Source: Puniceicoccales bacterium (lineage in GTDB: Bacteria; Verrucomicrobiota; Verrucomicrobiia; Opitutales; JAIRLM01). From it: a stretch of DNA of 18,530 nt. Positions 1 to 5,989 of the stretch are shown here, piece by piece; positions within the stretch are counted from its first letter, which is position 1; every line of letters begins with the position of its first letter. The notes under the pieces were generated by a model. The model ran no database searches and had not been told where the DNA came from. It was given only the letters and a program-made list of their open reading frames with translations. Both the position numbers and the translations under genes were made by a program. The stretch is from the NCBI GenBank assembly GCA_031282565.1, contig JAITDL010000011.1, positions 1 to 18,530 on the forward strand. The letters are read 5' to 3'.

Positions 1-540
1 GAGGATATTTCTAAGGAAAACACAGCCAAATCCGAGCGGCAGAGTCATATAGGAAACTACCAACCCGAACACGATGGCACAGGCCACGGCGCGGCGATCC
101 ATGCGCAGCTGTGCCATCGGTGCAAGCAGTGGAGGGATTAGCAGTGGGACAAATGCCACGTGCACGGGTATTAGACTTTTGCAGAGAAATGAAATGGCCG
201 TTATAATTAGTAAAATTCTCCAGCGCAGGCGATTGGCAAGTTTGGGACACATGTCCTCTCCTAGGTTTTTCACCATGTTGCGCCGCACCAATTCGGCCAT
301 GCCGGAATTTGCCAGGGCGTAGGCAAAAGCACCAAGCAGCGAATAGTTTACAGCTATGGCTGCTCCAGATGTCAGCCCGCAGTGAAATTTGTAAAAAATT
401 TGTGCAATGGACATGGATCCGGCAAGTCCTGCCGCCACTGCGCCGGATACTAGCGCAATTACAACGTGCATGCGGAGCGCCGACAATAGGAGTAGTGCAA
501 CCATGCCGACGATAACGGGATTGGCTAGCATGTGTGTCAT
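1..540 (-). CDS. Na+/H+ antiporter family transporter (YuiF-like), N-terminal part, cut by window edge
   Basis: The first 180 codons of an integral membrane transporter; the gene continues past base 1. Reading from the ATG at 540 gives MTHMLANPVIVGMVALLLLS, then several hydrophobic segments. Conserved-looking stretches include YSLLGAFAYALANSG (about 87-101), a helix followed by SLIPVHVAFVPLLIPPLL (about 122-139), and MTLPLGFGCVFLRNIL at the edge (165-180). From memory, this pattern (a short N-terminal region, LLGAFA..A...G, LIPVH.AF.P.LIPPLL, then a LP.GFG motif) matches the YuiF/NhaC-like family annotated as Na+/H+ antiporter or amino-acid permease. A cytoplasmic-membrane ion or solute antiporter is inferred; the substrate cannot be told. 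No clear Shine-Dalgarno precedes the start, and a GCC triplet run lies just upstream. An overlapping frame from 553 is also open but gives a non-membrane, Arg/Cys/His-rich product and is judged spurious. Confidence 0.85.
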   Translation of the reverse strand, partial: MTHMLANPVIVGMVALLLLSALRMHVVIALVSGAVAAGLAGSMSIAQIFYKFHCGLTSGAAIAVNYSLLGAFAYALANSGMAELVRRNMVKNLGEDMCPKLANRLRWRILLIITAISFLCKSLIPVHVAFVPLLIPPLLAPMAQLRMDRRAVACAIVFGLVVSYMTLPLGFGCVFLRNIL

Positions 541-553
541 CTAGGTCGATCAA

Positions 554-570
554 CGCCGCCGCCGCCGCCG
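554..570. repeat. Short GCC/CGG triplet run upstream of the transporter start
   Basis: About 5.7 consecutive units of GCC (CGG on the minus strand) lie 14 to 30 bases upstream of the transporter ATG at 540, inside the 100-base gap between that gene and the 163-residue gene. It would lie in the 5' leader of the transporter mRNA if transcription starts upstream, or in the intercistronic spacer if the genes are co-transcribed. No convincing hairpin terminator or promoter was found in the gap. Confidence 0.6.
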
Positions 571-640
571 TGGCAACAGTTTTTTTGGAAACTATGTTTA
601 ATTATGCTCCGAGTAGCGGCTAAGCGTTGGACGTGAATGT

Positions 641-1132
641 TCAAACGAGCCAACGATGTAAAAGCGCTTTGGTGCGCCTAGCTAATTTGCCTTCTGGATT
701 TTTGCAGCAGATACGAGCGATGTGCCCATCTACAATTTCTGCGAATGCGAACGACCTATCGCCAAAAATAGTTTCGAGTTCAGCTTCTGCACGCCGTCTG
801 GCAGCCGCAATTTCCGCCTGCGGCCAACTCCTAAATTCCTTTTCGGCCATGCGGAGAACGCTTGGCAACTTGCGCACCAACAGCGTGCGGGAATCGTCGC
901 TGGACAGCGCAATTTGATATAGAATGCAGGCTAGAGAAAAAATGGCCACCGAATGCGTTTCTCCAACGGCAACGACAAAACCGGTCATCAGCTGCATGTC
1001 TTTTGTGCGGACGATGGCATCTCCAATTGATCTGTCCGAAACGGTTTCGGCTAGCTGTTCCAATTTAGCGTAGGATGCGGCGAGAGACGCGCACAGTTCT
1101 CTCATGCTTGAAAATGCATCGCCGTCCATCAT
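641..1132 (-). CDS. Unrecognised 163-residue protein, translationally coupled to the upstream gene
   Basis: I do not recognise a family. The product has a charged, helix-prone N-terminal region, one hydrophobic stretch at about residues 47-76 (GFVVAVGETH, then SVAIFSLACILYQIAL) that could be a membrane or buried helix, and a basic Ala/Arg/Glu-rich second half (about 98-122) ending with Arg/Lys-rich residues. Its ATG at 1132 overlaps the TGA of the preceding minus-strand gene as ATGA, the classic arrangement for translational coupling, which supports both reading frames. The two probably act together or are at least co-produced. Opposing plus-strand open frames here are shorter and lower in quality. 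Confidence 0.7.
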   Translation of the reverse strand: MMDGDAFSSMRELCASLAASYAKLEQLAETVSDRSIGDAIVRTKDMQLMTGFVVAVGETHSVAIFSLACILYQIALSSDDSRTLLVRKLPSVLRMAEKEFRSWPQAEIAAARRRAEAELETIFGDRSFAFAEIVDGHIARICCKNPEGKLARRTKALLHRWLV

Positions 1133-1908
1133 TGTCTCAAATCGATAACGGCTTCCATCGCAGCGACATACTGCCTTCGCATCTCCAGCTCCATTTGCTG
1201 TTCTGCCAGCTCCAGGTCGAGCTCCGCGTCAATTTCCGCTCGCCGTGCTCTAGCATAGCTGCCATCGTCCAGCGCAGCCCGTTTCGACGCAACGAGCACC
1301 TCCTTTTCCTTGACCTGCGCCATCGTCCTGGCCGCCTGCGCCTCGTTCGCGGCGGCCCTGGCATCAAGCCTGTCAATTTCATTCAGCCGATCTATTTCCA
1401 TGCGTCCGCCTTCGTTTCTCGGCACAACGGAGCTTCGTGTTTTCGGATCAGCTATTAGTTGTTTCCGCTCTGCGAGCCGTTCATCGGCTGCCAATTTGCG
1501 GACCTGCATCTCTCCACTTATGTGGGCTTCCGCCTCACATAGTGAAACTCCATCAATCTTCAGCCGACGTTCTTCGGCGCAGATCCATGGCATCTCCTCT
1601 GGGTAAGAAAACTTCCACGCACTGAGAATCACGTGGGCCTCGGCATCGCTATGTAGCACGCCAGTTGCAGTTTCCATTAGGTCGCCAGGTTCCGTTATTC
1701 TAGGTTTAACCCTAGAAACTGGAGTGCCGTCATCGGAACAGTCGATCTCCTCAACACGCGGGCCTCGCCTAACGCGCGGCGCAGTATAATACTCTATGGC
1801 GTTTGCAACGGCCGTAATTTTGTCGAGCAACATGTCAGCCTGAACCTGTAGCGTGGTCAAAACAAGCGTGGCATCAGCGGTATTTTTCGGAACGGGACTA
1901 GCACTCAT
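1129..1908 (-). CDS. Unrecognised 259-residue coiled-coil protein
   Basis: I do not recognise a family. The ATG at 1908 (MSASPVPKNT) is chosen because GGGAG at 1916-1920 sits seven bases upstream, one of the few good Shine-Dalgarno sequences in this window; an in-frame start at 1968 would only add an Arg-rich stretch. The N-terminal third (about 11-40) is helix-prone and moderately hydrophobic, the middle (about 43-75) is Pro/Arg-rich and probably disordered, and the C-terminal half (about 133-155 and 170-255) is long, highly charged Ala/Glu/Arg helix typical of a coiled coil. No signal peptide or membrane segment is seen, so a cytoplasmic structural or scaffold role is possible but unproven. 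The stop overlaps the start of the next gene (ATGA). The phosphohexomutase gene ends about 105 bases upstream. Confidence 0.72.
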   Translation of the reverse strand: MSASPVPKNTADATLVLTTLQVQADMLLDKITAVANAIEYYTAPRVRRGPRVEEIDCSDDGTPVSRVKPRITEPGDLMETATGVLHSDAEAHVILSAWKFSYPEEMPWICAEERRLKIDGVSLCEAEAHISGEMQVRKLAADERLAERKQLIADPKTRSSVVPRNEGGRMEIDRLNEIDRLDARAAANEAQAARTMAQVKEKEVLVASKRAALDDGSYARARRAEIDAELDLELAEQQMELEMRRQYVAAMEAVIDLRQ

Positions 1909-1915
1909 AGAACAA

Positions 1916-1920
1916 CTCCC
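1916..1920 (-). promoter_or_regulatory. Shine-Dalgarno GGGAG fixing the start at 1908
   Basis: Read on the minus strand, GGGAG is followed by seven bases and then ATG. It decides the start of the coiled-coil protein gene and stands out because most other genes here lack a clear Shine-Dalgarno. Confidence 0.6.
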
Positions 1921-2012
1921 GTGAGCTCGTCTACCGCGCCAAAATCGTAGGCGCAAGAGAAAAGTCATTTTCCCGAAATGGTTAACATTTTTTTTACCGA
2001 ACTGCTGCGGTT

Positions 2013-3947
2013 CTATGCTCTTGAGTTGGCATCCGCTTCGGCGAAGATGGCCATTTTGCTAAATTCCTCATCTGCGAAGCATCTAGCTGCTCTAACATCT
2101 CCACCTGAATCGCGGTAAAAAAAATAAAATTTGACCTTCGCTTCAGTCCCACTGCCGCGAATGGCAACGGTGAATCCGCCGTCCAACTCCGCCATGAAAA
2201 AATTTTTTGAAAAAAACTTTCCACCAATTCCGTCTTCGGCTCCCTCGCTTTCGAGATTTTTCCAGGAAATTACCTTTTTGGAGCAAAAGGCTTTGCATGG
2301 ATTTTTTTCGAATGAATCCATGAGTGCATTGATCCTGCGCACTCCGCTGGCGCCTGAAAATGTTACGGTGTGAAGTTTGCTGCCGTGGTATCCAAAACGT
2401 TCGTAGATGCCGTCGAAGAAATCGTCCATTGTGCGTCCTTCGCCGACGATGGCCCCATAGGCTTCGCAGGCCATGAGTAGGGCCGAGTGGGAATCCTTAT
2501 CGCGGGTGCCGTCGAGTGCCATGTAGCCGCAGCTTTCCTCTGCTCCGAGGATTAAATAATTTGAATAGTTTAATAAAAATTCGCGGCGCGCGTCTTCTCC
2601 AAGGTCGCGGTAGCTAATGGATTTGCCCGTTGCTGCCAGGCAAGCTTTTACGGCGGCGTCCTCCCACGTCTTTAATTTGGCACCGATCCACTTAAATCCA
2701 ACCGGTGTCCTTATGGTTTTTACGCCGTAGGATTCGCCAATGGCGTCGAGGAGTGGAGTTGTTACCAGTGAGCGCACAATGACTCCATTGGCGGCCGTTG
2801 CTGCGCTGAGTTTTCCCGTTGCAAATAGCGCGCGTAGCCGACGTTCTCCGAGGAAAATAGCCGTCTCATTGCCTGATAGGGTGCGCATTTTTCCGTTTCT
2901 TCCGCGGCAGGCAATGGCCATGCGATCTCCGTCTGGGTCCGCGGCGATGGCCAGGTCGGAATTGACCGCGTCGCACTTGGCGATGGCGAGGGCGAATGTG
3001 GCTGGGTTTTCCGGATTCGGCGAAGGTGCCGTCGAAAAATTTGGATCCTGGCGGCACTGCTCCTCGACGTAGACAATTGGCAGGTTGATGGCGTCTGCGA
3101 GCTGTTTGGTGGCAACAATCCCGACGCCGTGGAGAGACGTGTAGACAATTGGTTTTTTGATGTGACCGAGTGATTTGCCGTCCACGATTCCGTTTCCCAG
3201 GAATTTTACGTAGGCATCGTCGATGGGCTGACACGGCATGAGAAATGTTTTTGCCGCTCCTTCGACGCGGCTAAGTAATTCACACGCTTCTGCGATGGAC
3301 ACTTTGGCGTAGAGGTCCATCGTCGATGCGGCGTGGGGGTCGATCATCTGGGCGCCGTCGCTGAAATATGCCTTGAATCCGTTGTCGTGGAATGGGTTGT
3401 GACTTGCGGTAATTACCACTCCAGCAGTTGCCCCAAGGCGGCGCAGGGCAAAGCTCAATTCCGGAGTGGAGCGCGCTTCGTCGAAGACAAAAGCCTCGCC
3501 GCCGAGAATGTTCCAGATGGAGCAAACTATTTTTCCGAAAATTTTGGAAAAATGGCGAACGTCGTGGGCGACAATTAGGCGGAGTACGCTCCCATCGCCG
3601 TTTGATTCCAGCCATTTTTTGCAGTGGCGGTGTAGAGCGATTGCTGCCCTGGCGATGTTGATGTCATTCATGGTTGCCGAACCAATTGCGCTGCGGTGAA
3701 ATTTTTTAGAAATCGCATCCCCCTCGGCCGGAGTCACAACAGATCCTATGCATCGGCCGCGCATGCCTCCCGTTCCGAATTGAAGATTTTGAAAAAACCG
3801 ATCGTTTATCTCGGCAAAATGTCCATTGGCCATGAGCCATTCAATGGAGTCGGCAGCCCAGCGCGGCAGGTTTCCAACGGACTGCCACGTGCGCAAGTTC
3901 GCATCCGCTTCGGCGAGCAATTCACGGCATTCCACTTTTGCTGACAT
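2013..3947 (-). CDS. Phosphoglucomutase/phosphomannomutase (alpha-D-phosphohexomutase, PGM2-like)
   Basis: A cytoplasmic enzyme that moves phosphate between C1 and C6 of glucose or mannose (or ribose/deoxyribose C1-C5 in some PGM2 relatives), feeding nucleotide-sugar and glycogen or glycan pathways. All four signature loops are visible: FGTGGMRG (57-64) at the N terminus, the phosphoserine loop TASHNP (180-185, catalytic S182), the Mg-binding DPDGDR (337-342), and the sugar-recognition GAEESCGY (468-475). RGSGTEAKVK (597-606) is the C-terminal phosphate-binding loop. At 644 residues it is somewhat longer than the usual 570-600 of the subfamily. All catalytic residues are present, so it should be active. 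It lies 58 bases downstream of the glycosyltransferase on the same strand, which fits a shared sugar-polymer role. Substrate preference cannot be read from the sequence. Confidence 0.95.
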   Translation of the reverse strand: MSAKVECRELLAEADANLRTWQSVGNLPRWAADSIEWLMANGHFAEINDRFFQNLQFGTGGMRGRCIGSVVTPAEGDAISKKFHRSAIGSATMNDINIARAAIALHRHCKKWLESNGDGSVLRLIVAHDVRHFSKIFGKIVCSIWNILGGEAFVFDEARSTPELSFALRRLGATAGVVITASHNPFHDNGFKAYFSDGAQMIDPHAASTMDLYAKVSIAEACELLSRVEGAAKTFLMPCQPIDDAYVKFLGNGIVDGKSLGHIKKPIVYTSLHGVGIVATKQLADAINLPIVYVEEQCRQDPNFSTAPSPNPENPATFALAIAKCDAVNSDLAIAADPDGDRMAIACRGRNGKMRTLSGNETAIFLGERRLRALFATGKLSAATAANGVIVRSLVTTPLLDAIGESYGVKTIRTPVGFKWIGAKLKTWEDAAVKACLAATGKSISYRDLGEDARREFLLNYSNYLILGAEESCGYMALDGTRDKDSHSALLMACEAYGAIVGEGRTMDDFFDGIYERFGYHGSKLHTVTFSGASGVRRINALMDSFEKNPCKAFCSKKVISWKNLESEGAEDGIGGKFFSKNFFMAELDGGFTVAIRGSGTEAKVKFYFFYRDSGGDVRAARCFADEEFSKMAIFAEADANSRA

Positions 3948-4005
3948 GGGAATGAATTCTACGAAATCGGCGCCGCGATGGAAACAAATTTTTTGCGCGT
4001 GGCGT

Positions 4006-5199
4006 TTATGGTGCGGCGTTTTCGGCCACTATTTCGCGGAAAAACTTTTCAATTTTATCTGCTTCATTTTCCAGGGAGAAGTTTTTGACGAAGATTTCGT
4101 GCGATCTGCGGGCCAATTCGATTGCCTCATCGGGGTTGGCCAGAATCCATCGCATGTGTCCGTCAATTTGGCCAAATATTTCCTTCGGACTGGCATTTTG
4201 GTCAATGTAGAGAACGGAATCTCCGAAATTTTCCACGATAAATGGGTGTCTGTCGCTGATGATTACGCAGGACGACGCGGCCGCCTCGAAAACCCTGGAA
4301 GAACTTGTGCCGTTGTTTAGGTGATCGTCGCCGTGGAGCACGAGAGCCACGCCGGCTTCACGCATGCGTTCAAGGAAAAGTTTTTGGTTGTTGGTTGATC
4401 CGCGGTAGGAGCCATGGGGGAATAATTTTGAATTGCCGTAGGCATCGAAATAGCCGGTCTTGTCCAGCATTGAGTAGATGGGGAGGTAGAGTTTCCCGCG
4501 TCTTCTGTCCCAACCAATCGCGCTAAAAAATAATCTCCGCTTTGGTGAATCGCAGAAAGCGCTTGCGCGCACCGACAGTAAAAGCGGTTGGGCACGAATT
4601 TGTTTTCCGCTGCGTGCGGCATGGCCGGCCAATTTTGCGACGTCGGGAGTTCCATGTAGAAAGTAGCGATACTTCGACGCGATGCTAAACTGCTCACTTC
4701 CCTCTGGGAAGTCATTTCCCCAAAATTGAACTGCCGGGATCTTCTTCGGCGGGGAGAACATTGGCCACATGCTCAACAGGATGGTAGGATTAATTAATCG
4801 CACAAAATCCTTGAGTTTCGCTTCGCAGATGCAGCATTCGCAGCCACGTTCCGCCAGCAGCTCAACGAGGCGTTTGCCGAGGGCAATTTCCGGAGTAAAT
4901 GGTGGAGTGAGAAGGACTATTCGCAGATGGCCTTTTGCTGCACTGAGAGATTTGCGGGTGTGCAGCATGGTGCGCAGCTTATCCGAAAACTCCGGAGGTC
5001 CGCTATTTTCACTGCTAAAAACATGTTCGAGTGTTGGCTTCGAGGAGCGGACTGCGGCAAATTGCTTCCCGACGTCCGCCGCCGCATGCTCAAATTCGAT
5101 TTGCTGTGTAAGATCTTCGTGGTACTGGCACGGATCGCAGCCATCGTGGTCGAAATTAAAACACGGCTCTGCTCTGCGCGGAAATCTAACAGTATCCAC
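4006..5199 (-). CDS. GT-B type glycosyltransferase-like protein with N-terminal Cys/His cluster
   Basis: A probable glycosyltransferase of the group-1-like type (resembling the Glyco_trans_1_2 C-terminal domain). The second half (about 220-397) has the expected order: a domain opening RRLFFSAIGWDRR, then ALVLHGDDHLNNG (about 285-297), the nucleotide-sugar binding stretch SRVFEAAASSCVIISD (301-316, with E305 in the place of the usual acidic residue) and a closing long helix. The middle (about 92-185) has a Rossmann-like start, HLRIVLLTPPFTPE. Residues 13-27 hold C13, H18, C21, C24 and H27, a compact possible metal site that I do not know from this family. The start is a GTG; an in-frame TGA lies six codons upstream, so the frame cannot extend. 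Donor and acceptor are unknown. The phosphohexomutase gene follows directly. Confidence 0.75.
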   Translation of the reverse strand: MDTVRFPRRAEPCFNFDHDGCDPCQYHEDLTQQIEFEHAAADVGKQFAAVRSSKPTLEHVFSSENSGPPEFSDKLRTMLHTRKSLSAAKGHLRIVLLTPPFTPEIALGKRLVELLAERGCECCICEAKLKDFVRLINPTILLSMWPMFSPPKKIPAVQFWGNDFPEGSEQFSIASKYRYFLHGTPDVAKLAGHAARSGKQIRAQPLLLSVRASAFCDSPKRRLFFSAIGWDRRRGKLYLPIYSMLDKTGYFDAYGNSKLFPHGSYRGSTNNQKLFLERMREAGVALVLHGDDHLNNGTSSSRVFEAAASSCVIISDRHPFIVENFGDSVLYIDQNASPKEIFGQIDGHMRWILANPDEAIELARRSHEIFVKNFSLENEADKIEKFFREIVAENAAP

Positions 5200-5229
5200 A
5201 GCATGAGCTTGATTTCACTGTGATCGTTT

Positions 5230-5246
5230 GTCAACGGCAAGTTGAC
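5230..5246. promoter_or_regulatory. Inverted repeat GTCAAC-N5-GTTGAC upstream of the glycosyltransferase
   Basis: Perfect six-base arms separated by five bases lie about 31 bases before the glycosyltransferase GTG, in the 209-base gap that separates it from the small gene at 5409. The size and position would suit a repressor operator. The arm also contains a minus-strand TTGACA (5234 to 5229), but no matching -10 box follows at 16-18 bases. The remainder of the gap (5200-5408) shows no gene or terminator. Confidence 0.25.
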
Positions 5247-5408
5247 GGCTGCGCAAAACTTGCGTGGCAGTAAAAAAAATGCAGCCGCCGACTGTAAAAT
5301 GACGCTAACTGGAGCAGGCTGGTTCAGCTCCCCACGCAGCGCGCCAACTATTTGCACATCGATTTAATGCCGGCGTGAACCATCGACGATAGATCTACGC
5401 CACTAATA

Positions 5409-5822
5409 TTAGCACCAATCTACGCGTTCAGTTGCTACACCCTCAAACGGAAGGCTGTACCTAGAACTATAACCCGAATGAATAGCGTTTTCGAGTTTGT
5501 CAGATTGCGCCATTCCAAGTAGGGCGACACAATCAGCAATGCTGAAGTGTCCACCCTTGCTATACATCAATCCATATGAGCCAACGTGAATTTTGTAGCC
5601 ATCTTCAGTGATGACTGCATTGTCGTGAATGAATCTACGTGCCATAGTTGGCAGCGAGTCAGATTTTTCATCACACATGAACACAAGATGCGCCCCTTCA
5701 AGTTCGCCGTAGCAGGTAATGAGAACATTGGCCATTGATCGATCGCCATGCGGAGACAATGGTTGAACTGCACATCTACGAACGTGTGGAGCTTTCGGAA
5801 TTAAGAAGTGTGAACTATCCAT
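5409..5822 (-). CDS. Unrecognised 137-residue protein
   Basis: I do not recognise a family. The frame gives a globular-looking product of mixed composition: ANVLITCYGELEGAHLVFMC (about 31-50) suggests a beta strand followed by a turn, and HFSIADCVALLGMA (about 92-105) a helix. There is no signal peptide or membrane segment. Starts at 5840 (GTG), 5822 (ATG, used here) and 5735 (ATG, before ANVLITCYG) are all possible, and none has a Shine-Dalgarno. It is divergent from the NrdA-like gene across an AT-rich gap. Composition is ordinary for the window, so a real gene is more likely than not. Confidence 0.5.
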   Translation of the reverse strand: MDSSHFLIPKAPHVRRCAVQPLSPHGDRSMANVLITCYGELEGAHLVFMCDEKSDSLPTMARRFIHDNAVITEDGYKIHVGSYGLMYSKGGHFSIADCVALLGMAQSDKLENAIHSGYSSRYSLPFEGVATERVDWC

Positions 5823-5840
5823 GTCGATTTGCCATCGCAC

Positions 5841-5989
5841 AAACGAGAAAATGTCAATAGAATTTTTTCAATTAATTAAAATATCACTAGCGGAAATGAG
5901 CAGCGCTCTATTTAAATTGCCGCGGAGACCGCAACATTTTGGCAGCATTTCTCCGTTGCCTCCTGCGGCGGCAATTCCTAGAAGGCGCC
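5841..5989. promoter_or_regulatory. AT-rich divergent intergenic region, probable promoters both ways
   Basis: This gap lies between divergent genes. Bases 5861-5920 are markedly AT-rich (including AATTAATTAAAATAT and TATTTAAATT), unlike the coding sequence around them. Transcription start signals for both the NrdA-like gene and the small minus-strand gene should lie here. No pair of -35 and -10 boxes with good spacing could be assigned; a minus-strand TTGACA at 5857 to 5852 lacks a convincing -10 partner. Confidence 0.35.

Noticed and set aside
11..553. Minus-strand frame of 180 codons starting at 553
   Set aside because: The product is Arg/Cys/His/Ser-rich with no protein-like pattern, while the neighbouring frame from 540 gives a clear transporter with conserved membrane motifs.
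4769..5206. Plus-strand open frame of 145 codons opposite the glycosyltransferase
   Set aside because: Antisense to a gene with recognisable domain structure; Ser/Arg-rich composition typical of a shadow frame.
4917..5357. Minus-strand open frame of 146 codons overlapping the glycosyltransferase N terminus
   Set aside because: Considered as a frameshifted N-terminal extension of the glycosyltransferase, but the part before 5199 shows no family feature and the overlapping part is low-quality.
5852..5857. Minus-strand TTGACA as the -35 box for the small gene at 5409
   Set aside because: No acceptable -10 hexamer occurs 16-18 bases downstream.
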